Shown: piece after piece, positions 26,201-34,763 of the stretch
Position numbering within the stretch: position 1 is the first letter of the stretch
Layout of the letters: each line of letters opens with the position of its first letter
Assembly (NCBI GenBank): GCA_017937485.1
Contig: JAGBDN010000043.1
Location: forward strand, 1-53,062
Length of the DNA: 53,062 nt
From: Thermoguttaceae bacterium
Lineage (GTDB): Bacteria; Planctomycetota; Planctomycetia; Pirellulales; Thermoguttaceae
Direction: 5' to 3'
Made by a program: the position numbers and the translations under genes
Notes under the pieces: generated by a model
Database searches by the model: none
What the model saw: the letters and a program-made list of their open reading frames with translations, nothing else
Told to the model about the DNA's origin: nothing

Positions 26201-27268
26201 GCTTGGAAGAATCTGCTCGAACTCGAAGGACACGTCGACTGGATTCGCGCGCTCGCGTTGTCGCCGAACGATCGTTACCTCGCGTCCGGAGGTTGGGATC
26301 AAGTCGTTTATCTTTGGGATCTTGCGTCGGGCCGCCGTTTGCGTTCTTTGCCGGAACGGGTGAAAGGAGTTTCGCAACTTGAATTCGCGCCGGACGGTCG
26401 AACGCTCGCGACGGCGACGGAGTTCGGCGCCGTTACGCTTTGGGACGCGGCGACGAACGAAGCGGTTTTCCGCGTCCAAGTCGGTTCCGGAACGGCGCGT
26501 TCGTTCCGTTTTAGCCGCGACGGTCGTTATTTCGCGACGGCTTGCGACGACGGCGCGGTTCGGATTTGGACGGGACGTCGCGAGACGCCGTTACGCGAAA
26601 TCTCCGATTTCCCGGCGTCGATCGCGGCGGTCGATCTTTCCTGCGACGCGCGCCTCTTGGCGGCCGGTTGCGACAACGGCAAAATTTACGTCGTCGATCT
26701 AACGGACGCGACCGGCAAAACGCGACGCGTTCTTCCGGGCCACCTCGGCGGCGTTCGCGGCGTTCGTTTTTTCGCGGATTCCGATTGGCTTATTTCGAAC
26801 GGAAAAGACGGCGCGGCGCGGGTTTGGAACCTACTCGACGATTCGGAGGCGCAAACGCTTTCGAGCGGCGCGTCGTCGATTGCGTCGACGGCGCTCGACT
26901 TTGTCGGTTTGAGTTTTTTCATCGGCGAAGAGAGCGGCGCGCTGAAGCGCTGGCGTTTCCGTTGGGATTACGACTGGCCGGGCCCGGCGAAGTCGCCGTC
27001 GGAGATCGAGCGAACGGTCGCCGCGTTGGCCGCGTATTACGCGATCGGCGAACCTCTTGTCGCGCAGGGCGTTCCGTCGTCGGCGTATTACGGCAAAAAC
27101 GCGACGCGAGTCGTTCGCGGTTTCGGCGAAGCGCCGCCTCTCGACGCGAAAATCCTTCAAAAGATCCAAGCGGAACTCGCGTACCGCGGCTTCACCGCCG
27201 TCCCGAAAGAGACGATTCAAAAAATCGCGACCGCGCTTTGGGAACGCAAAACGATTATCAACGATTGA
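23225..27268 (+). CDS. Zinc-ribbon Ser/Thr protein kinase with TPR and WD40 repeats
   Basis: 1347 residues from the ATG at 23225; a TTG at 23180 would add 15. A zinc ribbon opens the protein (C9-x2-C12 and C29-x2-C32, MJ0042-like), then an acidic Ser/Ala-rich linker to ~155. The kinase domain (~170-460) has a glycine loop EGGVGVV (~178), a VVK lysine, the catalytic loop HLDVKPSN (~298; HLD in place of HRD), DFGLS (~317) and SPEQ. TPR-like helices fill ~480-600, and ~760-1240 holds WD40 repeats with many GxxxxIRVWD-type ends (RIRVWD, VYLWD, VTLWD, VRIWTG). All residues needed for phosphotransfer are there. It is a soluble, non-RD kinase, so probably not controlled by activation-loop phosphorylation. 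Substrates are unknown; the WD40 platform likely holds them. Confidence 0.92.
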   Translation: MPRLFETRCPNCLAVFSLDVALLGRRGRCARCGSTFALKELTVDDSLIAATSDSSASASTGSYVSSKSASASSNADAASFAPDAPFDAALSDDSLVAPRASDGDASASRAASPFGLDADESDALPDDLDETGGADALPAEFADAKFPPPPPGVWRAGERLVGGAYQVLPLAPDKLYAEGGVGVVQRVRHVEWGVDLVVKSPKPSVVATEAGKESFEQECRTWIGLGLHPNIVSCYFVRRIAGIPRLFAELAPDGTLRDWIADGRLYAGTRSEALARVLDVAIQFAWGLEHAHRLGLLHLDVKPSNVMTVGSTIKVTDFGLSKVAAQSSDGALVAAFCDGMTPSYCSPEQYEAFQIYRQKRGSSRGGGDAPSSDAASPAITRQSDIWSWAISVLAMFHGRSPCKMGGQTAAEVFEAFLAAPRSAARPAPPPRCVELLRRCFRKNPAERPESMQAVADELVSIYEEEFAEKYPRRQPRDAASTAESFSNRAISLLELGRTDEAFDLLRKAVAANPLNPQIVFNQTLARWRVGATTDLQAVERLDELVKNRPNDASASYALGLLHVERCNLRSAVDAFERAAELAPDRDDVRRALERARKRLPNDAQCLRRVLLRKKDAKTTPRLYAAVDGSRLLVPSGDENFLVLSAKTGEPQATFVKTARETASVVDAASPVAVSDDYRWNLFRPESGVRSIVPAAGTRSSVRELRFEPVASWGSLEPQTREIRVATPAETPNGEPSSDEKTSDAPKIALTFARDANDVVIYETASQQELRRLPGDGQTLTAFAVSADGRWVATGGDDARIRVWDVERGRQIRTFRGLSGAVEALWFDPRLRFVASLVKGTIFQYWRVGLLCGNAEKLRAPRLLCLVDSSEELGERQARLDATVAAARKAGSRGDVAKIVAAYRDARKIDGWETVRSTFENLLERRARRVRLDDVAQTLRLDAHEGPLSALATSWNGSFAVSAGKDCAIRLWGRPVDAAETAVGASARLDSPSAWKNLLELEGHVDWIRALALSPNDRYLASGGWDQVVYLWDLASGRRLRSLPERVKGVSQLEFAPDGRTLATATEFGAVTLWDAATNEAVFRVQVGSGTARSFRFSRDGRYFATACDDGAVRIWTGRRETPLREISDFPASIAAVDLSCDARLLAAGCDNGKIYVVDLTDATGKTRRVLPGHLGGVRGVRFFADSDWLISNGKDGAARVWNLLDDSEAQTLSSGASSIASTALDFVGLSFFIGEESGALKRWRFRWDYDWPGPAKSPSEIERTVAALAAYYAIGEPLVAQGVPSSAYYGKNATRVVRGFGEAPPLDAKILQKIQAELAYRGFTAVPKETIQKIATALWERKTIIND

Positions 27269-27655
27269 CGACGTTTTCGATAAATTCCGCCCGCCAAATT
27301 TCCGCGCCTCCGTCTAACGCCGCGTTTTGTACGCCCGGTTTCAAACCGTTTAACGCCGTTTTTTATTAATCCGCGCCGCCGTTCGTCTTTAATTTCCTCG
27401 CCGACGTCGGCCTCCGCTTTCGACGCGACGAAATTTAACGTCCGTCCTCCCGGCGGCGCGTTCCGCAACGCCAAACGCCCTTCGACTCCGCGAACGTCAA
27501 CCGTTCCCGAAGTCGAAGGGCGTTTCTTATATATATCCGCTTTCTCAAAATCAACGACGCAAGGTCGGATAAATACTTGCCGAACCGCCGGATCGTTTCG
27601 CTAATTCCCGCCTTTTTGCATTGCCAGTTGAAACGGCGGCGCGTCGCGCGGTTCG
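27269..27655. other. Convergent intergenic region with a strong terminator
   Basis: No gene seen. It contains a small hairpin CGGTTT-C-AAACCG (27336-27348), a TTTTATTAAT island (27361-27370) and the terminator at 27473-27530. Confidence 0.6.
27473..27530. terminator. Bidirectional terminator between the kinase gene and the polysaccharide operon
   Basis: Fifteen-base perfect arms, AAACGCCCTTCGACT (27473-27487) and AGTCGAAGGGCGTTT (27511-27525), with an inner GAACG/CGTTC pairing and T-rich sequence on both outer flanks. Confidence 0.9.
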
Positions 27656-29179
27656 TTACGCCGACCGCCGCCGGAAACGCCCGCCGACCGCGTCGAGCCG
27701 AGCGACGATTTTTTTACCGTACCGCGTTTCGAAGACTTCGCGTCGAATTTTCGGAAAACACGTAAACAACGTCGCAAAGTAAACGACGATACAAATCGCG
27801 ATCGCCACGCATTGCCAAAGCATATGTTCGCTAATCGTTAGGCATCCCCAACCGACCGCGCCCATAACCAACGCCGAAACCGTCGCCGGCGCGACGTTTT
27901 TGAGCATATCCAACAAGCAAAATTTGTACAGCCAACAAACGAAAAAGACCGCGCTAGCCAACAACTGAATGCGAATCAGCGCGCGCGCCGTATATAACGT
28001 TTCAAATCCGAAATTGATCGTCGCTAACATCGTCGGCGCAATAAAAATTAAATGCAATAGTTGAACGCAAAGCGAAATCTTAGGATTGCCCTTACTCCTA
28101 AAAACTTCGCTCGAAAAATGCGAAAACAAAATTAAAAAAGCGCTCGTCAGCCCCCATAATCCAATAAACTCACTCGCCTCCAACCACTGATCGCCCAATA
28201 AAACGCGCGTTACAAAATCGCTAAAAAGATAAACGCCAATCCCCATCGGAACGACCAAAACCGCGGTCGTCCGCTGAAAAAGGTTATAAGTATTTTTAAA
28301 CTCTTGCTCGTCATTTTGCCAACGAGAAAGCGCCGCAAATAAAACCGGAGTTACCGCGCCCGTAATAATCGCCATAAACGAGCCGACCGTTACGATCGAA
28401 GTTCGATACAGCCCGAGATAGTAATCGTTTAAATACGTTCCAACGATAAAAATATCGACGTATCCGGTCAACCAAATCGAAATACTTTCTAAAAGCGTCC
28501 ACATACTAAACGCGAACATTTCTTTCAGTTGTCGGAAACAATAGTAAAACGCCGGTTTCCACTCCGATTTTATCGTCAAAAACGCGGCGGTAAAGGTTTG
28601 CCCAACCATCGTTCCAATAAGGAGAGCCCAATAGTTGCGCAACCAAACCGCCAACGGTATCGTAACGAAAACCGGTATCAACGCGCCGATAATCCGAGCG
28701 TAAAAAAGCGTTTTAAAGTCGAACGCTCGGCGGTATCGCGCCATTTGAATACTCGAGAACGCCGCGACGATTATCAAGAGCGACGCGACGCTCAACGAAT
28801 TCCCAAGTTCCGGACTCCCCACCGCCTTGGCGATATCGTGTCGAAACAGAAAAATGCCGAAGCAAATGAGAAGCGAAACGCCAAAGTTTGTCCAAAACGC
28901 GACGTTCGTGCTTTGGTCGAGTTCCTTTTTATCCTTGTATTCGTGTTGAATCAAATACTTTTGGAACCCGGCGTCGGTAAAAATCTCCGCGAAACTAATC
29001 ACCATCGTAATCGTCGCGACGACGCCGAACGCCTCCGGCGCCAAAAGCCGCGCCAAAACCATTGCAACCAACGGCGCGATTAGTTTCGTCGCAAGTTCCG
29101 TAACGCTCGACCACTTCGTCGCTCGCGCGATTTTCTTGTTCAATTCGTTCGATTTTGGCGTTTCGTTCTCGTTCTGCAT
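27656..29179 (-). CDS. Polysaccharide flippase, Wzx/WzxC-like (MOP superfamily)
   Basis: 507 residues from the ATG at 29179; the frame reaches a TTG at 29236, which would overlap the previous gene. Twelve to fourteen hydrophobic segments run the length of the protein. The opening (ATKWSSVTELATKLIAPLV, then LARLLAPEAFGVVA) and the mid-protein QMARYRRAFDF stretch are characteristic of WzxC-type exporters. It should flip lipid-linked oligosaccharide units to the outer face of the inner membrane. It is the last gene of the operon, 22 bases after capA, and is followed by the strong terminator at 27473. GC is lower than in flanking regions. Confidence 0.9.
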   Translation of the reverse strand: MQNENETPKSNELNKKIARATKWSSVTELATKLIAPLVAMVLARLLAPEAFGVVATITMVISFAEIFTDAGFQKYLIQHEYKDKKELDQSTNVAFWTNFGVSLLICFGIFLFRHDIAKAVGSPELGNSLSVASLLIIVAAFSSIQMARYRRAFDFKTLFYARIIGALIPVFVTIPLAVWLRNYWALLIGTMVGQTFTAAFLTIKSEWKPAFYYCFRQLKEMFAFSMWTLLESISIWLTGYVDIFIVGTYLNDYYLGLYRTSIVTVGSFMAIITGAVTPVLFAALSRWQNDEQEFKNTYNLFQRTTAVLVVPMGIGVYLFSDFVTRVLLGDQWLEASEFIGLWGLTSAFLILFSHFSSEVFRSKGNPKISLCVQLLHLIFIAPTMLATINFGFETLYTARALIRIQLLASAVFFVCWLYKFCLLDMLKNVAPATVSALVMGAVGWGCLTISEHMLWQCVAIAICIVVYFATLFTCFPKIRREVFETRYGKKIVARLDAVGGRFRRRSA

Positions 29180-29201
29180 TATCGTTTTATCCGCATCGGC
29201 G

Positions 29202-30353
29202 TTATTTTTTATTTTCGGCGTCAAGCATATCCGCAATACCGCTTAACAACAACTCGCGATGCGCTTCGCACTTGACATAATTTTGCATTCCGAGAAGCGC
29301 CTTGACAGTAAAACGTCGCTTCCTTGCGCGACGCGCACAACGTCCGCCGGTCAACTTATTCAACGCGCGGAAGAAAAAAGTAAAACGCGTCGCCGAAACG
29401 CGAGCGAGGTAAGCGTCGCCAACCTTTTTCGCCAACTCGGCGTATTTCGCTTCGACAACGCCGGCGGCGGTAATTTCGCGACTCCGCGTTTGGAAGCCAT
29501 CAAGAATTTCTTTCGCTTGCGCTCCTTGCGCTAATCTTACTTTATTACCGTCTTTAGCCAACGGAATATACGAAACGTTAAAGTCGGCGTCGAGCGCGAC
29601 CAAGAGCCCGGTTCCCCAAAACTCGTTGTCGCAACGGTCGAAAAGGAAGTTGCCCTGACCGTAAACGATCGTGCCGTCGCAATATTTTTCTTCGCAACCG
29701 ACGCAGTGGCTGTGTTGGCAAACGACCAAATTCGCGCCTTTTTCGACCAGTTTGCGGCAAACTTTGCGAAGATTCGGCGACGGATAACGGTAATGTTCTT
29801 TACCGCCGTGATACAAAACAACGACAAAATCGCAACGCGCCTTCAACGCCGCGACGTGATCCAACGACTCCAACGGGTCAAACGGATTCGCGCCCGGCGT
29901 TTTCTCGGTTACGATCGAAAACTCGTGTTCGGCGCAGGCGTAGAGTCCGATTTTCTTGCCGGCAAACTCGAAAACGTAGGGCTCAGCGGCCTCTCGCGGC
30001 GCGTCGCCGACGCCGAAAAACGCGATTCCGTTTTCTTTCAAGAGTCGGCGCGTCGAATCGAGCGCTTGGACGCCGTGGTCGAGAATGTGGTTGTTCGCGA
30101 GCGTCAGGATATCGGCGCCGATCGCCTTATACCCCTGAATCGTCGAGGTCGGCGCGATCAAATTCGGCCCGCACTTCGCGATCGGCGACTCGACGTCGGC
30201 CAACGGCGTTTCTAGGTTGAAAATCCGATAGTCGGCGTCGGCGAGAATTTTACGTAACTCGGTTCCGACAAGGGTTTCCGCGTCGCCGGCGGCGAAGAGT
30301 TCCGCGTTGGATTGCGTCGGCACGAGGTCGGCGCCAATGATGATTTTAGACAT
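29202..30353 (-). CDS. CapA-family protein (PgsA-like metallophosphatase fold)
   Basis: 383 residues from the ATG at 30353, with AGGAAG five bases upstream; a GTG at 30371 is possible but overlaps the previous gene's end. CapA hallmarks are present: IGADLVP near the start, NLETPL, TLANNHILDHG (~90-100), VVLYHGGKEHYRYPS, CQHSHCVGCE and a YGQGNFLFD strand. There is no signal peptide or TM segment, unlike the poly-gamma-glutamate CapA/PgsA, so it is probably cytosolic. CapA-family members sit in many capsule clusters; the precise reaction is not established. Its neighbours are a TupA-like ATP-grasp and a flippase. Confidence 0.88.
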   Translation of the reverse strand: MSKIIIGADLVPTQSNAELFAAGDAETLVGTELRKILADADYRIFNLETPLADVESPIAKCGPNLIAPTSTIQGYKAIGADILTLANNHILDHGVQALDSTRRLLKENGIAFFGVGDAPREAAEPYVFEFAGKKIGLYACAEHEFSIVTEKTPGANPFDPLESLDHVAALKARCDFVVVLYHGGKEHYRYPSPNLRKVCRKLVEKGANLVVCQHSHCVGCEEKYCDGTIVYGQGNFLFDRCDNEFWGTGLLVALDADFNVSYIPLAKDGNKVRLAQGAQAKEILDGFQTRSREITAAGVVEAKYAELAKKVGDAYLARVSATRFTFFFRALNKLTGGRCARRARKRRFTVKALLGMQNYVKCEAHRELLLSGIADMLDAENKK

Positions 30354-30364
30354 CGCGCTTCCTT

Positions 30365-31279
30365 TCAACACGTTTTTTCCGGTAGTTGAATCCAGCTACC
30401 GAACGTGTAATCCCATTCCTCGGGTTCAAAAGGCACCATCCCGGCAAAGTGGGAAAACGTCAACTCGCCAAAATAAACTTTGCCGTCGACTTCGTAAAAA
30501 TCGACGCGCACCTGCGGAATTCCCTTTGACAACGTCGCCGCCAAACGCTTCATCTCTTCCAGATTTTCCGGCTTCTCCGGCAACGTTTTGGCGTTCGGGT
30601 GCCCTTGCCGAAAAGGCAAATGGTTATAATCCGGATCAAAGAAGTCGAATTTAACTTCTTCCCCCGCTTTTTGACGTTCTGTCGCGACAAAAAGAGCCTT
30701 TACGGCGCCGTCGAAACAAAAGAATTTGTAATCGCGCAACTCGGCCGTTTTGGAATCCTCCATATAAGCTTCGGCGATAATACGCGGTTTAACGTTTTTA
30801 TAGGGCCATTCTCGCGTATGATAATAGAAGTTTTGCTTCAAACTTGCATTAATCTTGGCCTTTGCCGCCTCTTTGTCCAATTTATTTTTATCGCGGCAAA
30901 TCACCAAACCGCCGCTATCGTGCGTGCATTTGAGAACAAATCGATCGGGCAACGCGTCAAAGTCAATTTCGTCGAAATTATCCCAAACGCCGAGCGTTGG
31001 AATAATATAATCCTCGCCAATACGCTCCGCAACGTACTCTTTTACCGCGTGTTTGTCGACCATCGTCGTATAAATCGGCTTGCGATCGTACAACTTCAAC
31101 CATTGTAGCTTTTCGCTAAACGTTTGCGGATTTTCGAGGTTTAGCTTTTTCCCCATCCGCTCGTAAAATCTCAATTTTAAATACTTACAATCCGACGTTT
31201 TATTTAAATAACCGCGCGAAGCCAATACGGCGATACGAAAACGCGGGTCGATAATAAATTTTACGATTTTTTTCAACAT
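30365..31279 (-). CDS. TupA-like ATP-grasp protein
   Basis: 304 residues. It matches the PF14305 (TupA-like ATPgrasp) pattern often found in polysaccharide clusters: FSEKLQWLKLYDRKPIYTTM, VDKHAVKEYVAERIG, IIPTLGVWDNFDEIDFD, then FVLKCTHDSGG as the ATP-binding glycine-rich strand, and FGELTFSHFAGMVPF near the end with the metal-binding acid. The first member studied links teichuronopeptide synthesis to amino acids, so it may form an amide or peptide bond on the glycan; that is inference. An AGGAC ribosome site precedes the ATG. The capA gene starts 11 bases after its stop. Confidence 0.85.
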   Translation of the reverse strand: MLKKIVKFIIDPRFRIAVLASRGYLNKTSDCKYLKLRFYERMGKKLNLENPQTFSEKLQWLKLYDRKPIYTTMVDKHAVKEYVAERIGEDYIIPTLGVWDNFDEIDFDALPDRFVLKCTHDSGGLVICRDKNKLDKEAAKAKINASLKQNFYYHTREWPYKNVKPRIIAEAYMEDSKTAELRDYKFFCFDGAVKALFVATERQKAGEEVKFDFFDPDYNHLPFRQGHPNAKTLPEKPENLEEMKRLAATLSKGIPQVRVDFYEVDGKVYFGELTFSHFAGMVPFEPEEWDYTFGSWIQLPEKTC

Positions 31280-31319
31280 ACGCGACGTCCTTTCAAACTC
31301 ATTCCGCAGACGTTAACGG

Positions 31320-32756
31320 TTATCGTCTTTTTCTTGTAATATACCAAACGGCAAACGCAATCAAACCCACGCCGTATAATAAATTTTTTAATACCAAGAA
31401 GGAATGGTTTCTCGCAAACCCAACCACAACGTTCAACCCGGCCACGGATATAAAAAATTTCAACGGCGCAGTTGTAGCTAACAACGTGTTAGACGCAAAT
31501 TGCAAGAGTTTCCCAATAAAGGCGCCTATGACGAACATATAAAACAATCCGCCGTAATATCCGCCGTTGACGAAGGCTTCGCCCAACATTGAAAACCCGG
31601 TTCCCCAGTTAATTCCTAGATAGTCCTGCGAAAACCAACCGGAGAGCGCCACTTGTTTCAATCCAAACAACGAAAGAGCGCGCGCCGACACGACGCCTAA
31701 AATCGACGTCAAATAAGTGTTGCCATACGGATAAATTCCCTCGCCGCGATTTAAGAAATAAGTAATAATCCCCATCGAGCCGCCCATTTCGTAAATCGCG
31801 CCGACTATCGGCGAACGCTCGCCCCAAAACGCTTCCTCGATCGCTTCGCCGGTAATAACAAACCCGGTGTTACGCGCGGCGGTAACCACGCTCAATAAGT
31901 GAACGCCGACCAATCCGATCGCCAAATAAATAGCGTATTTTCGCCACGAAATTTTATTATAAACCCCGTGCAACCAAATGAGAATCACAAGCGAGTAAAT
32001 CCAGCCGCCGCGGTCGCCCGACAAAATTCCCAACGTCGAGTATGCTCCAAAAATTCCGTAAACAATTCTTTGCGCGCGTTTCGAGTATCGACTTCCGATC
32101 AAATACGCGACCATCGCGGGAAAAAACAGGAACATTACAATTTGTAAATACCCGCCCTGAGTAGCGTTTTCCCCATAGTAAAGCGCGGAATAACCGTGAG
32201 CGCGCGCGATCACGACTTCCCGGCATTTTGAATACAGCGCTATCGGCGTTAACAAAAACACAATCGCGCCGCCGATTTTACGCATCGCGATATATGCGGC
32301 TTCTATTTTTTCTTCGCTCGGCGCCGCAAGCGACATTTTCTCAATCAGCGCCGCGTTATTGCGCGCAAAGAAAAGGGCGCCAAAATGAAACGCCAACATC
32401 CCTAAGCAAACGTACCACTCCGTCGCGACTAAATCTTGCGTCGTCGGCGTATACCCGGAAACGAAAAACAATGGGCCCGAACCAATTTCGCGTTCTTGAT
32501 GGATATTCAACGCCCACATTAACGGCTGACCATAATTAAAAAGCACAAAAAACAAAAAGAAAATTGTGTACGGCGAAAACCACTTAGAATCCATTTTTAA
32601 CTTCCAAGTCGTAACGCCGTATACGAAAATAAGATACCCCGCCCAATGAACCAGAGCCGGCAAGCGTTCCATAAAGAAATAGCACGCCGTCATATACGCC
32701 AATAGGCAGATCGTCAAGAAAAAAGTAAGGTGAATTTTTGCAAAGTTGGTCATCAT
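31320..32756 (-). CDS. O-antigen/capsule polymerase, Wzy-like
   Basis: 478 residues with about twelve hydrophobic segments and a longer outside loop (~75-110). A LSGDRGGWIYSLVIL helix (~250) carries an Arg in the position typical of polymerases of this class, and further Arg/Asp-containing loops follow (SVVTAARNTGF, WGERSP). It fits PF14296-like Wzy proteins. It should link repeat units on the outer face of the inner membrane after flipping by the Wzx encoded downstream. Its start codon overlaps the stop of the preceding glycosyltransferase gene by four bases (ATGA). A+T content is clearly high: only 25 of 60 bases at 31441-31500 are G or C. Confidence 0.85.
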   Translation of the reverse strand: MMTNFAKIHLTFFLTICLLAYMTACYFFMERLPALVHWAGYLIFVYGVTTWKLKMDSKWFSPYTIFFLFFVLFNYGQPLMWALNIHQEREIGSGPLFFVSGYTPTTQDLVATEWYVCLGMLAFHFGALFFARNNAALIEKMSLAAPSEEKIEAAYIAMRKIGGAIVFLLTPIALYSKCREVVIARAHGYSALYYGENATQGGYLQIVMFLFFPAMVAYLIGSRYSKRAQRIVYGIFGAYSTLGILSGDRGGWIYSLVILIWLHGVYNKISWRKYAIYLAIGLVGVHLLSVVTAARNTGFVITGEAIEEAFWGERSPIVGAIYEMGGSMGIITYFLNRGEGIYPYGNTYLTSILGVVSARALSLFGLKQVALSGWFSQDYLGINWGTGFSMLGEAFVNGGYYGGLFYMFVIGAFIGKLLQFASNTLLATTAPLKFFISVAGLNVVVGFARNHSFLVLKNLLYGVGLIAFAVWYITRKRR

Positions 32757-33847
32757 CTGGCGCTCGCCGTACTAATAAATTCGCTCCACATTTGGACGAT
32801 TTTTTTCACGTCTAACTTTTCTCGTATGTTGATCGCGTTTTGCGTCATCCTTTCCGCTTCGTCGGGACGGTCGAGGACGTCGATCAACGCGTTTTTCAAA
32901 GCGACGCGATCTCCAACCGGCGTCAGTCGTCCGTTGACGCCGTCTTCAATAAACATTCGCGCGCCGCCAACCGGACAATCGGTCGCGATCGTTGGAAGAC
33001 CAATAGCCAACGCTTCCAACATCGAGTTCGAAATACCTTCGTAATCGGACGAAATGACAAAAGCGGCGGATTTTGTCATTTCATCGTGAATGTTTCGCGA
33101 AAAACCGCGCAATACGATTCGCTCGCCCAATCCCTTAGCGTCGATATATCCTTGTAACTCCGCGCGCAAAGGCCCGTCGCCAAAAATATCCAAAAAGCAC
33201 TCGCGCCCAGTCGCCAAGACGTCGCCGACCGCGTCGATCATCATTTTCAAATTCTTTTGCGGATTCAAACGACATGCGGTAATCAACCGTCGATTGACCG
33301 GATCTGGCGTTCGCAAAGGCAGACCGTCGGTAATTGGGTTCGGAATGATCGCAGTAGGAATAGACTTTTTTATATGCGGCGTAAAATACTCAGCCGCTTC
33401 ATTTGTTTGGAAAACCAACCCTTGCGTTCGATTATAAACACGATCACGCAGTTTCCGCATCCACTTTTGCCGCGGTATATTACGCGGATCGTTTCGTTCG
33501 CTGACAATTAACGGAAACGGCAGGTTGCGGCACGCTAAAATCGTATGAATATTAACGTCGGCTAAAAACGAAACGACGACGTTCGGTTGAAATTCAACGA
33601 GCGATCGCCGAATCGCGCCTATCCGTTCGAGCGGTCGTAGGACTTTGATTTTATTTTTACAAACGATCGGACAAATTTCGACCTCGGGCGCCAACGCGTA
33701 ATCTTGTCGCGTCCCATAAATCGTGATAATACGCACCTTGTCGCCGCGCGCCGCCCACTCGTTCGACAAAGCCGCGATAACACGCTCGGCGCCGCCGTTG
33801 CCCATCACGCCGATTGTAAACGCTATTCGCCTCATACCCTCCCCCAT
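32753..33847 (-). CDS. Glycosyltransferase, GT4-type
   Basis: 364 residues, GT-B fold. The opening GVMGNGGAERVIAALSNEWAARG is the classic GT4 N-terminus, LIVSERNDPR is a conserved middle strand, and the C-terminal half has the E-x7-E motif as EGISNSMLEALAIGLPTIATD. It should add a hexose-type sugar to the lipid-linked repeat unit. The start is uncertain by four codons: a second ATG follows at 33835 with GGGAGG just before it, but too close for a normal ribosome site. The stop overlaps the wzy start. Confidence 0.9.
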   Translation of the reverse strand: MGEGMRRIAFTIGVMGNGGAERVIAALSNEWAARGDKVRIITIYGTRQDYALAPEVEICPIVCKNKIKVLRPLERIGAIRRSLVEFQPNVVVSFLADVNIHTILACRNLPFPLIVSERNDPRNIPRQKWMRKLRDRVYNRTQGLVFQTNEAAEYFTPHIKKSIPTAIIPNPITDGLPLRTPDPVNRRLITACRLNPQKNLKMMIDAVGDVLATGRECFLDIFGDGPLRAELQGYIDAKGLGERIVLRGFSRNIHDEMTKSAAFVISSDYEGISNSMLEALAIGLPTIATDCPVGGARMFIEDGVNGRLTPVGDRVALKNALIDVLDRPDEAERMTQNAINIREKLDVKKIVQMWSEFISTASAR

Positions 33848-33898
33848 ATTTTAAACTTTTACGCTCGCCGTAAATCGTTCGTCGTTTTTGTCGCAACG

Positions 33899-34690
33899 TT
33901 AACCGTTCTTACGCACGCGACGTATAATTTCGTGCTTAACGTAAACGTAAAGCGGCAAGAACACAAACGCGTAATGCCAAGGCTTCGCTTTCATTTGTCG
34001 GTATCCGTGCCAGCGAATTTTCATTTCGTTTTTTACGGTTTTAAACGAACGTTTTTTCTGCGTATTAGCCTGTTGATAAAAATACCTCATCAGCGGTTCT
34101 TGCATATTATAACCGTGGAAACCGGCGCCCGCCATTCGCATAAAGAGTTCGTAATCCTGCGCTCGTCCTAACGCATACGACTTGCGACTATACCCCTCGA
34201 CGGCGAAAATAGCGTCGCGCCGAAACATAATCGACGGATGGAGATACGGCGACCCCTTCACAAACTGGCGCAACGTCGGTTTTTCCGGTTTGCGCATTGT
34301 TCTCAAATCGTTCTCGCCGTCGAAGACGATCGCATTCGTTCCGACGAACGCGTATTCCTCGTGTTCTCGCAAGAACGCGACTTGCTTTTCAAACCGATTT
34401 TCGAACGCCCAGTCGTCGTCGTCCATTCGCGCGATAAATTCTCCCTTACTCTCGTAAAGGCATCGGTTAAGCGATGTTCCCAAGCCGAGATTTTTCTCGT
34501 TATGCAAAACGACGACGCGCGGATCCATCTCCTTATACCGATTCAACAATTCCAACGTGCCGTCGGTCGACGCGTCGTCGCAAATAATCAGTTCGAAGTC
34601 GTCAAGCGTTTGATTTAGCATACTCTCGACGGAACGCGCCAAGTGCTTTTCCCCGTTGCAAACGCTCATAAGAACGGAAATTAAAGGCAT
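33899..34690 (-). CDS. Glycosyltransferase, GT2-type
   Basis: 263 residues from the ATG at 34690 (GGTG seven bases upstream); an ATG six codons earlier is less typical because GT2 proteins begin just before the ISVLMSVCNGE strand. GT-A features: a LIICDDASTDGT donor-binding strand, ARMDDDD (metal-binding DxD, about residue 88) and AQDYELFMR as the base-containing helix. It should transfer a sugar from a nucleotide donor with inversion. It lies in the polysaccharide operon between another GT2 and a GT4. Confidence 0.9.
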   Translation of the reverse strand: MPLISVLMSVCNGEKHLARSVESMLNQTLDDFELIICDDASTDGTLELLNRYKEMDPRVVVLHNEKNLGLGTSLNRCLYESKGEFIARMDDDDWAFENRFEKQVAFLREHEEYAFVGTNAIVFDGENDLRTMRKPEKPTLRQFVKGSPYLHPSIMFRRDAIFAVEGYSRKSYALGRAQDYELFMRMAGAGFHGYNMQEPLMRYFYQQANTQKKRSFKTVKNEMKIRWHGYRQMKAKPWHYAFVFLPLYVYVKHEIIRRVRKNG

Positions 34691-34763
34691 TTTATTCACC
34701 ACACACATTTTTTTAAGCTCCGCCCCGTTAATTAAACGACGAGCAAAACGCCGTTCGACGACG

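Noticed and set aside
24335..26479. A 714-codon open frame antisense to the kinase gene, and similar long antisense frames at 8015-9190, 11107-11991, 15563-16630 and 21558-23255
   Set aside because: They mirror real genes on the other strand and exist because TTA, CTA and TCA codons are rare in this DNA. Their translations are Arg-rich and low in hydrophobic order, with no domain and no ribosome site.
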